Assembly (NCBI GenBank): GCA_022452285.1
Contig: JAKUNG010000011.1
Span: forward strand, 62,001-126,000
Direction of reading: 5' to 3'
Length of the DNA: 64,000 bases
Origin: Terriglobia bacterium
GTDB lineage: Bacteria > Acidobacteriota > Terriglobia > Versatilivoradales > Versatilivoraceae
Positions 8,476-18,829 of the stretch are shown piece after piece. The notes under the pieces were generated by a model. The model saw nothing but the letters and a program-made list of their open reading frames with translations, was not told the DNA's origin and did not search any database. A program made the translations under genes and the position numbers. Numbering within the stretch: the stretch's first letter is position 1; each line of letters starts with the position of its first letter.

Positions 8476-11400
8476 GTGCCAGGATTTCATCTTCATCTCA
8501 GCAACAAATTAGAAATTTTACTGAAAAACCTTGCAGAAGTCGTGTCAGTAACCTCAAGTTCACCACTGGAATCTGAAGTTATTGTTGTACAAAACCAGGG
8601 TATGGAAAAGTGGTTAACCCAACAATTAGCAGTTCGACTAGGGATTTGGGCAAACTGCCGATTCCCTTTTCCTAATAACATTGTTGAAGAGCTCTTTCAC
8701 TGTGCAGATCTTCGAGACTACCTGAACACACCTTTTACAACTGAATTCATGACCTGGAAGATTTTTTCAGTTCTGGAAAACTATTTGGACAAAGGTGAAT
8801 TTTTCGCTCTAAAAAATTTTTTAGGTAACAGAAAAGACTCGCTACAAAAATTCCAATTGTGCAAGCGTATCGCAACAGTTTTAGACCAATATATGGCTTA
8901 TCGTCCCGAAATGCTTTTAGATTGGGAGAAACAGCAAGCAACTAACTGGCAAGCTCAGTTATGGCTGGCATTAATAGAAGATCACTCTCAACAACATCGG
9001 GTAAGGGTACGCCACGATTTTCTCCAGAAGATACGTCAAGGAAAGTTATCACCAAACCAGTTTCCTAAAAGAATTTCAATTTTTGGAATTTCTGCACTTC
9101 CACCATTTCACTTTGAAATTTTTGAGGCTCTCTCCAACTTGATTGAAGTTCACTTTTTTTTCGTGAATCCCAGCAGGGAATATTGGGGAGATCTAATCTC
9201 AACAAAAGAGGCCAACAAGAAGAAGGTATTTCATCGAGGTTCTGGTTTTGATCCTTCCAATGAATATTTTGAAACTGGAAACCCTCTCCTTTCTTCAATG
9301 GGAAGTCAGAGTAAGACTTTTTTAAATCGACTACTTGACATACATTCGTATGAAAAATCGCAATACTCTGATCCTGGTGAAAGTAATCTTCTGTCTATTA
9401 TTCAATCTGACATCCTTAACCTAAGAAACCCTGATATTAAAGATGGAAGGAGACATATACTCTCTACAGATATGTCTTTAAAGATTCACTCCTGTCACAG
9501 CCCCATGCGGGAAATAGAAGTGCTACAAGACAACCTTTTGGATCTATTTGAAACAATGCCTGACCTACAACCTCAGGAGGTGTTAGTGATGGCACCTGAC
9601 ATAGAGCTCTATGCTCCCTTCATTTCTGCTGTCTTTGGAGGAGAGACCCAGAAAAAAAAACAGATCCCTTTCTCAATTTCTGACCAAAGTGCCAAGTCTA
9701 CGAGTCCGGTAATCCAAACTTTTGATGATATTCTCCAGCTTTCAGATGACCGACTAGATGTTTACCGCATACTGGACCTGCTTCGCCGACCCATAGTTTA
9801 TCGAAATTTTGAGCTGTCAGCCCCACAGTTAGACTCCATTGTGCGCTGGATTAAAGATACTAAAATCCGCTGGGGAATTGACGGGGAACACCGGGGAAAA
9901 TTCGGGTTGCCTATCTTCGAGCAAAACAGCTGGAATGAAGGTTTAAAAAGAATGCTCTTAGGGTATGCTTTACCGGCTCTGGACCACCGTTCTTTTAACG
10001 ACACTTTCCCCCTTGACACAATTGAGGGTGAGAATATCCTAGCTTTGGGAGGATTAGCCGAATTCTTAAATAGACTCTTTAGGACGGTAAAAATCCTAGA
10101 ATCGACCCATACCCTATCTGAATGGACAACAGTACTATTGGAACTGGTCGATCAATTCTTAATTTCCGAAGAAGAGAATGCAGAAGAATTACACATACTT
10201 AGAGCCCTCTGCCAGGAATTAACCGAAATACACTTGCTGTCAGGTCTTAACAAACCAGTAGGATTATCTGTCGTTAAGGCCCACTTAGAACCTAAACTTA
10301 AAAAAGCTGAATCAACCCGAACATTTTTATCAGGAGGCATTACTTTCTGCTCACTAGTTCCAATGAGAAGCATTCCTTCCCGGGTTATTGCTTTGATTGG
10401 AGTGAACAACAAGGATTTTCCAAGAAATGAGCGACCCTTGAGTTTTGATATCATGGCACAGGATCCTCACCCAGGGGATCGATCTTTGAAAAATGATGAC
10501 CGAATGCTTTTTCTAGAAGCACTATTATCAAGCCGAGAAAAATTAATTATTAGTTACATAGGACAAAGTAATAAAGATAACCATTCTTTAGCACCATCTG
10601 TATTAGTCAGTGAACTTAAAGAATACGTGTTAAAAAACTTCGAAGTAACAGGTGAAGAAAATTCACTTGAGCAGCAGATTCTAGTGCAACATTATCTCAA
10701 CGGCTTCAATGCTAATTATTTTACTGATGATCCAAATCTATTCACTTATTCCCAAGAAAACCTAAAAGCACTCAAGTCCAAAATCGATAGTCCAAAAACA
10801 AGTCCAACCCCCTATTTTGTTGAATCACCGAGGGAGGACTTGAAAAATATGAATCTTGACGACTTAAAACGATTTTTCCAACATCCTATTAGATATTTTT
10901 TTCGTCAGCAAAAAGGATTACTCCTTCAGGACTTGGAACAACCTCTTGAAATTCAAGAACCATTTTCAATTCATCCCTTAGATGCCTACCAGATGAAAAT
11001 AGATCTATTGGATTGGGGAATGAAAGGAAATTCTCTGTCAACTTGTTACGAGCTTTTCAATAGTAGAGGGAACTTACCCCAAGGGGAATTGGGAAAACAG
11101 TCTTTCAGTGAACTAGTAACGGAAGTAGACCAGTTATTGACTCGTTTAAAAGTAGTCATTAATGGGGAAACATTAAATCCTTTACCAGTAGATATTGAAC
11201 TGGGGGAGTTTCATCTTTACGGCACTTTGAATTTAATTTGGCCTGAGTACTTGGTGCGTTACCGTTGTAGTAAATTAAAACCAAAAGATCAAGTAGCTAT
11301 ATGGATTGATCACCTGGTGCTTAATTGCCTGAATCCTGAAAATTATCCTCTAGAAAGCCAGGTTTTAGGAAGTGATAAAACTGCAACCTATAGCCCTACT

Positions 11401-11718
11401 CAAAATTGTTACGAGGAGTTAAAAAAACTTCTGGATTATTTCTGGGAAGGACAACATCATCCACTACCCTTTTTTTTAAACTCTTCCTATGCTTATGCTC
11501 AACAATTTCTTAAAAATCAAGATACAGACAAGAAGAGCAAGGATCCAATTGACCAGGCCTTGAGGCATTGGACTAGTGGACCGTTTAAACAAGGCACTGA
11601 TTCCGAAGATTCCTATCATGACCTTGCTTTTAGAGGGAAAAATCCCTTCGATGACCGTTTTAGATTAATTGCGCAAGAGATCTTCGAACCGCTTTTAAAT
11701 CATCAAAAAGTACTCTGA
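8476..11718 (+). CDS. recC: exodeoxyribonuclease V subunit gamma (RecC)
   Basis: RecC is the scaffold and Chi-recognition subunit of RecBCD. It is an inactivated helicase that splits the duplex and holds RecB and RecD. The 1080-residue protein is close to the E. coli length (1122). Its N-terminus matches the family pattern, with VIVVQNQGMEKWL in place of the E. coli ILVQSTGMAQWL segment and GIWANCRFPFP nearby. No Walker A motif is seen, as expected for RecC. The ALIGVNNKDFPRNERP segment corresponds to a conserved region of the dead helicase. The start is GTG at 8476, with only a weak ribosome site (AGG about 13 bases upstream). It is first of three tightly packed genes recC-recB-recD. Confidence 0.95.
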   Translation: MPGFHLHLSNKLEILLKNLAEVVSVTSSSPLESEVIVVQNQGMEKWLTQQLAVRLGIWANCRFPFPNNIVEELFHCADLRDYLNTPFTTEFMTWKIFSVLENYLDKGEFFALKNFLGNRKDSLQKFQLCKRIATVLDQYMAYRPEMLLDWEKQQATNWQAQLWLALIEDHSQQHRVRVRHDFLQKIRQGKLSPNQFPKRISIFGISALPPFHFEIFEALSNLIEVHFFFVNPSREYWGDLISTKEANKKKVFHRGSGFDPSNEYFETGNPLLSSMGSQSKTFLNRLLDIHSYEKSQYSDPGESNLLSIIQSDILNLRNPDIKDGRRHILSTDMSLKIHSCHSPMREIEVLQDNLLDLFETMPDLQPQEVLVMAPDIELYAPFISAVFGGETQKKKQIPFSISDQSAKSTSPVIQTFDDILQLSDDRLDVYRILDLLRRPIVYRNFELSAPQLDSIVRWIKDTKIRWGIDGEHRGKFGLPIFEQNSWNEGLKRMLLGYALPALDHRSFNDTFPLDTIEGENILALGGLAEFLNRLFRTVKILESTHTLSEWTTVLLELVDQFLISEEENAEELHILRALCQELTEIHLLSGLNKPVGLSVVKAHLEPKLKKAESTRTFLSGGITFCSLVPMRSIPSRVIALIGVNNKDFPRNERPLSFDIMAQDPHPGDRSLKNDDRMLFLEALLSSREKLIISYIGQSNKDNHSLAPSVLVSELKEYVLKNFEVTGEENSLEQQILVQHYLNGFNANYFTDDPNLFTYSQENLKALKSKIDSPKTSPTPYFVESPREDLKNMNLDDLKRFFQHPIRYFFRQQKGLLLQDLEQPLEIQEPFSIHPLDAYQMKIDLLDWGMKGNSLSTCYELFNSRGNLPQGELGKQSFSELVTEVDQLLTRLKVVINGETLNPLPVDIELGEFHLYGTLNLIWPEYLVRYRCSKLKPKDQVAIWIDHLVLNCLNPENYPLESQVLGSDKTATYSPTQNCYEELKKLLDYFWEGQHHPLPFFLNSSYAYAQQFLKNQDTDKKSKDPIDQALRHWTSGPFKQGTDSEDSYHDLAFRGKNPFDDRFRLIAQEIFEPLLNHQKVL

Positions 11719-11735
11719 CATTACCATTACTAATT

Positions 11736-14700
11736 ATGATCCCTATTGTTGACTTAACCAATTTTTCTTTGACTGGACGCCAGTTGATAGAAGCTAGTGC
11801 CGGCACAGGAAAGACCTATACAATCACCTCTCTTTTTGTTCGCTTACTGCTAGAAAAACCACTCTCCATTAGCAATATTTTAGTGGTAACCTTTAGCGAT
11901 GCTGCCACTGAAGAGCTTAAAATTCGAATTAGAAGTAGACTTCAAGACACTCTAACTGCTTTAGATAAACCATCTGAAGATTCTTTTCTGTCACAACTAG
12001 TTAGTAAAATAGAAGAAAAAAAACTGGCACGATTAAAGCTGGAAACTGCTTTAAAAACCTTTGATGAAGCAGCAATTTTTACCATTCATGGTTTCTGCAA
12101 AAAGATATTGCAGGATAGTGCTCTTGAAAGTTTCTCTTTCTTTGATATCCAACTAAATCCAGATTCTCATCCTACCTTGAAAGAAATTGTGGATGATTTT
12201 TGGAGGATACATCTTTATAAGTCCTCTTTTTTGTTTATTCATTATCTCTCTCAAGAGAAATTTAATCGGACATACCTCTTCAGATTTATCTTAGAGTTAG
12301 TCAGAAGACCTTTTATACCTATCCTCCCAAGTCAAACTTTTCATCCCTCAAGAAATCAGGACATCCTAGAAAAACAGCTTCTAAGCAAATTTGAAGAAGC
12401 TACTACAGTCTGGAAAAATGTAGAATCAGAGATAAAACAGTCCTTCTCTAGTCGTAAAGAAAAATTATTATTAAAGGACTTAACTAGCTATCTTGCCAAC
12501 AGAAAACCTCTTCTCAAAAGAATAGGAACAAGATCAGTCACAGAAGTACTCACAGAATTTATCCAGACCCTAGATATAAAATTTTACGACCATCATCCAT
12601 TTTACGAAATTTGTAAAACTCTGAGCCAGAACAGAACAGAAATATGCAGAATATTCAATCTAAACCTTTTGGCTTTAAAACAGGAATTAGCAAACTATTT
12701 AAGAAATGAATTAGATCAAAGAAATCGTCGAAAAAATCAGCGATTTTTTGATGATTTACTTTTGGATCTTTTCAAAGCTTTAAAAAATAACAATAGCAGG
12801 GACCTGAAAAAGGTTATTCGCCAAAGCTACCAGGCTGTTTTGATTGACGAATTTCAAGATACAGATTCTATTCAGTATGAAATTTTTGATTCGATTTATC
12901 GAGGAACTGAGTCGCCTCTATTCTTTATTGGAGATCCAAAACAAGCTATTTATGGTTTTCGTGGGGGCGATATATTTGCATATTTGAAGGCTTCCCAAAA
13001 CATTTCAAGCCAGTTTACTTTAAATCAAAACTGGCGCTCCGGGGAAAACATGGTAAGAGCAGTTAACACCTTCTTTCAGAAAGTGCATAATCCTTTTGTC
13101 TTTCCAGAAATTTCCTTTAATCCCGTAAGATCTGCTGGAGAACATCTTTTCTTAGACAAGAATCAAACAGACAATTCTCCCCTTAAAATTTGGTTTTGGA
13201 AAAGACCAGTACAATCTCCTTCGAAAGTAATTAATAAAAACAAAGTGGACAGAGAACTTCCTGGACTTATCGCCTCTGAGGTTGTTCGACTTCTCAAAGC
13301 CGGTGTCCAGGAAGAAATGTTTGTTGAAGGCAGGTCCCTTTCTCCCAAGGACATAGCAATTTTGGTAAGGACTAATGAACAAAGTTCATTAGTCCAAGCC
13401 GCTCTTAGAGATAGAAAAGTACCTAGTATTCTGAGTAATAAGACCAGTATTTTTCATACCCTAGAAGCTTGCGAACTGGCTCGCATCCTTTTTGCAGTAG
13501 CAGATTGTGGAAATCAATCTAAAATACGCGCTGCGGTAGAAACAGACTTGTTAGGTAGATGCCTTAGTCAACCTAATTTGCCTGATAATGTTCGGACTAA
13601 CTGGGAATCAAAGCTAAAAGAATTTTCCAACTATAGGGATTTGTGGTTAAAAGAAGGATTTATCCATATGATGAGGATTCTCATTGCAAATGAAAATGTC
13701 CGCTCCAACCTTCTTATTTTTTCTGAAGGGGAGAGACGATTATCAAATCTTTTTCATTTAGTTGAAATCATCCAACAACAAACGTTGAGCCAATCATCTA
13801 ACATGGAAAGCATCCTGCATTGGCTAGAACAGAAACGTAACGAAGACAAAATCAGTTCCTCAGAAGAAGAAAAAGTGCGTCTTGAATCTGACGAGGCAGC
13901 AGTCATCATTCAAACAGTGCATAACAGTAAAGGCTTAGAATATCCCATTGTTTTTTGTCCCTTCTCCTTTTATACCAAAGATGAATCAACAAGACTAAAT
14001 TATACACTTTTCCACAATCGAAAAAATTACCAGATTCAAATGGATATTGGATCAAAACAATTTGAAAAACATCAAAAGCTGTCTCAGGAAGAATCCCTGG
14101 CCGAGGAAGTTCGACTTCTCTATGTATCCATGACCCGAGCCAAATATCGTTGCTACCTTGTTTGGGGGGCTTTAAAGGACTCTGAAAAGTCAGCAATGGG
14201 GTACCTCCTGAATTCGCAGAAATGTATGAAGGAAATTACTGATGAAAAAATTGAAAAAGATTTGAAAAAATTAGTACTAGATTCAAAAGGGTCTATCGAG
14301 ATTCTCCATCTTCCAGAGGTAACAGATGCGATCTACTCATTCAACATGGATCTTACTAATGACTATCAGTGTCGAAACTTTAAAGGAATAGACACAAAAA
14401 CCCGAGGAATTTATAGCTTCAGCTCTTTAATCTCCGGTCGAAATGAGACTGCAGAGTTCCCAGATAGGGATGGTTCGTCACCAGGGGTAAAAGAGATTGA
14501 AGAAATGATTACTACTCCAGAATTTTCAATTATGAACTTCCCAAAGGGACTCCAAGCGGGAAACTTTTTTCATTCACTTTTCGAATCCATAGATTTTAAC
14601 TCCAAGTCAATCCTCTCCCGTCAATACTTAGTGAGAGAAAAACTAAGACAATTCGGTTTTGAAGAGGTTTGGTGTGATCCAGTTTGTCAACTGATTGACC

Positions 14701-15299
14701 GAGTCCTATCTATCCCCCTTTTAAACAATGGAAATGACTTAGTCCTAGCGGGTTTAAGACCCAACCAGCGGCTACATGAATTGGCCTACACTTTTCCTTC
14801 TGTAAACTCGAGTATCAAAAAGTTACAAGAAGTGTTTGCTTCTCATAGAGTCTCTCAACTATCAAGATCCTTTTCAAAGAAGTTAGATCAACTGCAGATG
14901 GCCCCAGGGGAGGGTTTGATGAAAGGTTTTATTGACATGGTGTTTTGGTCAAATAACCGGTATTTCCTGGTCGACTGGAAATCCAATTTCCTTGGCAATC
15001 AACTAGCTGATTACAAACAGAACATTCTGACGAAAGTAATGGAAAAAGAATTTTACTTTTTGCAATATCATCTCTATACGGTTGCTTTGCATCGTTACCT
15101 GTCATTTCGACTTCCAATGTATGACTATGATCGTCACTTTGGAGGAATTTTCTATATTTTCCTGCGGGGAATAGATCCAGAAAAAGGATCAAACTTTGGA
15201 ATTTATAGAGATTATCCTTCCCGTGATTTAATTTTAGCTTTAGATCAATGTCTGACACCAGATCCAGTTTTTCCTCCAAAGGAATCGTCTAACATTTAG
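11736..15299 (+). CDS. recB: exodeoxyribonuclease V subunit beta (RecB helicase-nuclease)
   Basis: The 3'-5' helicase and only nuclease of RecBCD, acting in double-strand-break repair and degradation of linear DNA. The 1187-residue protein has the family length (E. coli 1180). An SF1 motor starts with Walker A ASAGTGKTYT (Lys26) and continues with the DEFQDTDSIQYE Walker B and FIGDPKQAIYGFRGGD motifs. The C-terminal nuclease retains Asp1067 in GFIDMVF and Asp1080/Lys1082 in VDWKSN. I computed these positions from the codons, and they equal the E. coli numbering. It begins 17 bases after recC and no Shine-Dalgarno sequence is obvious, so translation may be coupled. All catalytic residues looked for are present. 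Confidence 0.97.
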   Translation: MIPIVDLTNFSLTGRQLIEASAGTGKTYTITSLFVRLLLEKPLSISNILVVTFSDAATEELKIRIRSRLQDTLTALDKPSEDSFLSQLVSKIEEKKLARLKLETALKTFDEAAIFTIHGFCKKILQDSALESFSFFDIQLNPDSHPTLKEIVDDFWRIHLYKSSFLFIHYLSQEKFNRTYLFRFILELVRRPFIPILPSQTFHPSRNQDILEKQLLSKFEEATTVWKNVESEIKQSFSSRKEKLLLKDLTSYLANRKPLLKRIGTRSVTEVLTEFIQTLDIKFYDHHPFYEICKTLSQNRTEICRIFNLNLLALKQELANYLRNELDQRNRRKNQRFFDDLLLDLFKALKNNNSRDLKKVIRQSYQAVLIDEFQDTDSIQYEIFDSIYRGTESPLFFIGDPKQAIYGFRGGDIFAYLKASQNISSQFTLNQNWRSGENMVRAVNTFFQKVHNPFVFPEISFNPVRSAGEHLFLDKNQTDNSPLKIWFWKRPVQSPSKVINKNKVDRELPGLIASEVVRLLKAGVQEEMFVEGRSLSPKDIAILVRTNEQSSLVQAALRDRKVPSILSNKTSIFHTLEACELARILFAVADCGNQSKIRAAVETDLLGRCLSQPNLPDNVRTNWESKLKEFSNYRDLWLKEGFIHMMRILIANENVRSNLLIFSEGERRLSNLFHLVEIIQQQTLSQSSNMESILHWLEQKRNEDKISSSEEEKVRLESDEAAVIIQTVHNSKGLEYPIVFCPFSFYTKDESTRLNYTLFHNRKNYQIQMDIGSKQFEKHQKLSQEESLAEEVRLLYVSMTRAKYRCYLVWGALKDSEKSAMGYLLNSQKCMKEITDEKIEKDLKKLVLDSKGSIEILHLPEVTDAIYSFNMDLTNDYQCRNFKGIDTKTRGIYSFSSLISGRNETAEFPDRDGSSPGVKEIEEMITTPEFSIMNFPKGLQAGNFFHSLFESIDFNSKSILSRQYLVREKLRQFGFEEVWCDPVCQLIDRVLSIPLLNNGNDLVLAGLRPNQRLHELAYTFPSVNSSIKKLQEVFASHRVSQLSRSFSKKLDQLQMAPGEGLMKGFIDMVFWSNNRYFLVDWKSNFLGNQLADYKQNILTKVMEKEFYFLQYHLYTVALHRYLSFRLPMYDYDRHFGGIFYIFLRGIDPEKGSNFGIYRDYPSRDLILALDQCLTPDPVFPPKESSNI

Positions 15300-15334
15300 A
15301 TTTTGCAAATTAGGGAATTGACTTAATAACCAGT

Positions 15335-17236
15335 ATGTCCAGAAAACAAATAAGTGAATCTAACATTCAGTCTGAAGATGCAGAGGAATATATCGCTGAA
15401 TTGAATCACTTGGACCGCTACTTTGCCGATCTAATTGTCAACCTCGTGGGAAGAAAACATCATGAACTATGGATGGCGGCTGCCCTTGCTAGTCAAGCAG
15501 TCCAACAAAGGCACGTGTGTCTGAACCTTAATTCAGTAGCCAACAAAAAAATAAATTTAAATGCTAAAGGGTCTAAAAAATTGCAATGTCCTCATCTTGA
15601 AGACTGGGTCTCGAGCTTGAGAAATTCAGAAGCAGTTGGAAGCCCTGGAGAATATCGACCCTTGATAATGGATTCTGCCAATCGGCTCTATTTATATCGC
15701 TACTGGCAATACGAAAAACAAGTAGCTGACTTTGTTATTTCGAGAATAGGTTGTCCTACAGATAAGGTTAATCAGGAAAAACTATGCCAAGGAATTCACC
15801 GATTATTCACAAAAAAAAATAACCAGAAAACTAACTGGCAAGCAGTTGCAGGGTTGTCTGCAATGAAGCATCGTTTTGTCATGATCACTGGGGGCCCTGG
15901 AACTGGCAAAACCTCTACCGTAGTAAAAATTCTGGTACTTTTGCTCGAACATTGCAAGGGTTTACAATTAGCCGTTGCAGCACCAACCGGTAAGGCTGCA
16001 GCCCGACTACAAGAATCGATTAGATCCATCAAGAACCAAATCGATTGTTCAAGTTCTATTCGTGAAATTCTTCCTACAGAAGCTACAACAATTCATCGAC
16101 TTCTCGGAGCCTCAAAAGGGACGACCCGCTATCTTTTTAATAAGAACCATCCGTTGCCTTACGACGTTGTGGTGGTAGATGAAGCATCCATGATTGATCT
16201 TCCACTCATGGCAAAACTTGTCGAAGCTTTAAAAAAACAAACACGGTTAATCCTTCTAGGTGATGTCGACCAACTATCGTCAGTTATGTCTGGAACCGTT
16301 TTAGGACAGCTCTGTGATAAAACAGCAGGGGCATTTTTCTCTAAAGAATTTGTTGATCAAGCTAGAGAAGTTCTAGGGGTGACTACCGAACTTAAAACAA
16401 TTGAAACCCGGAACGCTACTCTACCTGACTTGGTAGTCACTTTAAACCAAAGTTATCGGTTTAAGGAAGGAAGTGGCATTGATAAGTTTAGTAGGGAGGT
16501 CAATCAAGGCAATGCACAACCAGCCCTTACCATTTTGTTGGATAGGCAGCTTCCTGATATTAACTGGAAAGAAACCCCTAATAAAATAATGCTGAAAGAT
16601 TATCTGGAAACCATCATTTTGGAAAAGGGAACCAAGTACTTAAAAGCTACCTCTATTGAGGAAAAATGGGAATTATTTAATCAATTTCAGATCCTCTGTA
16701 CACACTCAAAGGGTATTGGGGGAGTCGAGACTGTCAATAGACTTGCCGAAAATATATTGGAACGAGCTGGTTTGATCCGTCCACAAGGTTATTGGTATGA
16801 AGGTCAACCAATTCTAATTACCCAGAATGACCATCACCTGAAAGTTTTTAATGGAGATATCGGCCTCGTTTTTTCTGCCAGGGAAGATACCAGAAATAAA
16901 GAGAATATTTTGCAGGCATTCTTCCCCCTTGGAAGTGGACAGTTTAGAGGTATTCCACTAAGACAGCTCCCTAACCATCAGACAGCTTATGCTATTACTG
17001 TTCATCGTAGCCAAGGATCAGAATTTGACAGAATCCTCTTAGTACTGCCAATGTATTCTTCCCCATTGTTAACCCGCGAGTTAATTTATACAGCAGTCAC
17101 ACGTGCCCGAAAAGGAGCAGATATATGGGGAACTCAATCTATTTTAATGGAAGCCATTGAACAACAAGTCAACAGACAGTCTGGGTTGAGAGATTCCTTA
17201 AAAAAATTTCAGCCTGATTTTTTCTATAAACAATAA
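15335..17236 (+). CDS. recD: exodeoxyribonuclease V subunit alpha (RecD helicase)
   Basis: The fast 5'-3' helicase of RecBCD. The 633-residue protein is similar in length to E. coli RecD (608). After an N-terminal RecC-contact domain of about 150 residues it has Walker A TGGPGTGKTST (Lys192), the AAPTGKAAARL motif, VDEASMIDLPLM (Walker B) and LLGDVDQLSSV. The SF1B C-terminal motif VHRSQGSEFD is followed by YTAVTRARKG. It lies 35 bases after recB and closes the operon. The presence of recB and recC marks it as true RecD rather than the stand-alone RecD2. Confidence 0.96.
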   Translation: MSRKQISESNIQSEDAEEYIAELNHLDRYFADLIVNLVGRKHHELWMAAALASQAVQQRHVCLNLNSVANKKINLNAKGSKKLQCPHLEDWVSSLRNSEAVGSPGEYRPLIMDSANRLYLYRYWQYEKQVADFVISRIGCPTDKVNQEKLCQGIHRLFTKKNNQKTNWQAVAGLSAMKHRFVMITGGPGTGKTSTVVKILVLLLEHCKGLQLAVAAPTGKAAARLQESIRSIKNQIDCSSSIREILPTEATTIHRLLGASKGTTRYLFNKNHPLPYDVVVVDEASMIDLPLMAKLVEALKKQTRLILLGDVDQLSSVMSGTVLGQLCDKTAGAFFSKEFVDQAREVLGVTTELKTIETRNATLPDLVVTLNQSYRFKEGSGIDKFSREVNQGNAQPALTILLDRQLPDINWKETPNKIMLKDYLETIILEKGTKYLKATSIEEKWELFNQFQILCTHSKGIGGVETVNRLAENILERAGLIRPQGYWYEGQPILITQNDHHLKVFNGDIGLVFSAREDTRNKENILQAFFPLGSGQFRGIPLRQLPNHQTAYAITVHRSQGSEFDRILLVLPMYSSPLLTRELIYTAVTRARKGADIWGTQSILMEAIEQQVNRQSGLRDSLKKFQPDFFYKQ

Positions 17237-17442
17237 TTAATTTGATGTTAACTAAATCTCTTTGAAATTTGACCTCTAAAATAGTGATTAACTCGTTTAA
17301 CATTTTTATGTTGGTTTGGAAGTAGAACTCTAACCAAACAAACACAAAATAAGAAAATAGTTGGATTCTTGCAACTTTGTTTTTATAATTTCATGACAGA
17401 ATATTAAGAATAATATGATCTTTTTGAGGTGGATGCGAGAAA

Positions 17443-17886
17443 ATGAAAGTAACCATTCTGACCGTTTATTCAAAACCCAACATAGTTGATAAAATAGAGA
17501 AACTTATCCTCAGCATGAATACCCAAGAACCTCAAACTTTTACTGAGGTAAATATTGATAAAGGTGAAGGCAATCTGACAGCGGAATGGTTCCACCCTGA
17601 CTTAGGAGATAAGAATTTGGATTACCGGGAACAACTATACGGTAAGATCCGTAGCATTCTTCCTGAATCTAATTTAGCCATTATTGAAGATGAAGAAAGT
17701 CAGGAGATCATGACAATAGGTGATCTAAGCTACTTTAAAAACATTATTAAAAAAAGTCAAAACCTAGAAGAACTCGAAGAGATCCAGGAACGAATTGACC
17801 AAACTGAAATTGGCAATCCATTATTAAAAACTATTCTAAATAAGAGTTATCAGGACAGATTAAATTCCTTTCATACCTCTGCTTGA
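17443..17886 (+). CDS. hypothetical protein, 147 residues
   Basis: I do not recognise this gene. It encodes a soluble, acidic, probably mostly helical 147-residue protein. The N-terminal 30 residues look like the start of an alpha/beta fold (MKVTILTVYSKPN). The stretch at about 107-125 is rich in Glu, Gln and Ile (QNLEELEEIQERID) and could be a short coiled coil. There is no signal peptide, membrane segment or Cys cluster. The start is ATG with an AGGTGG ribosome site about 10 bases upstream. A TATAAT at 17384-17389, with TTGGAT 17 bases further upstream, may be its promoter. It sits alone between recD and yceD with more than 190 bases on each side. Confidence 0.7.
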   Translation: MKVTILTVYSKPNIVDKIEKLILSMNTQEPQTFTEVNIDKGEGNLTAEWFHPDLGDKNLDYREQLYGKIRSILPESNLAIIEDEESQEIMTIGDLSYFKNIIKKSQNLEELEEIQERIDQTEIGNPLLKTILNKSYQDRLNSFHTSA

Positions 17887-18029
17887 AAAAGATCCTGCAT
17901 TCTTAATTAGATTACTCAAAGTTTTTTATTTAGTTTGCCCATCAGGTCCCTAACATCTAATCTTTGAACACCAAATATTCTTAAAAAAACAAAAATTTTA
18001 TTTGAAAGCATTCATAGAGTCTTTTCAAG

Positions 18030-18057
18030 TTGACAACCTTAGGCTCTCCGCTATAAT
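18030..18057 (+). promoter_or_regulatory. sigma70-type promoter for yceD-rpmF
   Basis: TTGACA at 18030-18035 and TATAAT at 18052-18057 are both exact consensus hexamers separated by 16 bases. Transcription would start near 18064, about 22 bases before the yceD ATG. A strong promoter fits a ribosomal-protein and fatty-acid synthesis operon. Confidence 0.75.
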
Positions 18058-18085
18058 AAATTTTGTTTTTTGAGGTAAATGGGTC

Positions 18086-18610
18086 ATGAGTTCTTTGAAG
18101 ATTGACGTGCGGGAATTAGAGAAAAAACCACTGTTTCTGAAGGGCTTTTCATCATTTTCCGATTCTGATTTAAACCAGAGTGAGGTTAAAGTTATCGGAA
18201 AACTTTCTATCTCCCTAACTGTTGAAAAAAAACCTGAAGTAATTCAAGTAATTGGTTCCTTTGATGCTAAAGTTCAACTGATCTGTGCTCGTTGTTTGGA
18301 ATTATTTTCCTACCCTTTGACAGTAAAAATTAATCAGGACTATCGATCTAGTGCCCATCAACCTTCAGTTGGAGCCACGACTCTTAAGACTGAAGATACA
18401 TCCATAGCATTTTTCTCAGGAGATTTTATCGAAGTAAATGATATTATTTGTGAACAAATTCTCTTAAGTGTTCCTATGAAGCCCTTATGCCAAGAGCACT
18501 GCCAAGGACTTTGCTCACAATGCGGGCAAAATAAAAACCATAGTAACTGTACCTGTGAGATTATAATAATGGATCCACGTTTAACTCCATTATTGAAATT
18601 GAAAAATTAG
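18086..18610 (+). CDS. yceD: YceD/DUF177 family protein
   Basis: A member of the YceD (DUF177) family, which is nearly always encoded just before rpmF. In bacteria and plastids it is linked to 23S rRNA accumulation or processing. The 174-residue protein has the typical CARC motif in the middle (ICARCLELF). It also has a C-terminal Cys-rich segment, with CQEHC, CSQCG and CTC, that is likely to bind zinc and is found in many non-enteric members. The start is ATG 18086 after a GAGGT ribosome site. It is separated from rpmF by 36 bases and clearly shares its promoter. The identification rests on the motifs and on context. Confidence 0.9.
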   Translation: MSSLKIDVRELEKKPLFLKGFSSFSDSDLNQSEVKVIGKLSISLTVEKKPEVIQVIGSFDAKVQLICARCLELFSYPLTVKINQDYRSSAHQPSVGATTLKTEDTSIAFFSGDFIEVNDIICEQILLSVPMKPLCQEHCQGLCSQCGQNKNHSNCTCEIIIMDPRLTPLLKLKN

Positions 18611-18646
18611 TTCATCAAAGGGTCGTTCTCTTCTAAGGAAACTTTA

Positions 18647-18829
18647 ATGCCAAACCCAAAACGCCGTCATTCAAAATCCCGCCGTAACAAAAGACGATCT
18701 CACGATTTTTTATCCGTCAGGTCAGCCTCCGAATGCCCAAATTGTCATGAATCTAAACTACCACATCGAGTCTGCCCACATTGCGGTTATTATCAGGGAC
18801 GAGAGGTTATTGAAGTTGGTGAAAAATAA
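18647..18829 (+). CDS. rpmF: 50S ribosomal protein L32
   Basis: L32 is a small zinc-ribbon protein of the large ribosomal subunit. The 60-residue protein begins [20 protein letters not shown], the typical basic start. It keeps the four-Cys ribbon: CPNC followed by CPHCGYY. An AAGGAAAC ribosome site precedes the ATG. The order yceD-rpmF-plsX is the classic arrangement that ties ribosome and lipid synthesis together. The all-Cys version is the zinc-binding form, with no sign of a zinc-free paralogue here. Confidence 0.98.
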   Translation: MPNPKRRHSKSRRNKRRSHDFLSVRSASECPNCHESKLPHRVCPHCGYYQGREVIEVGEK

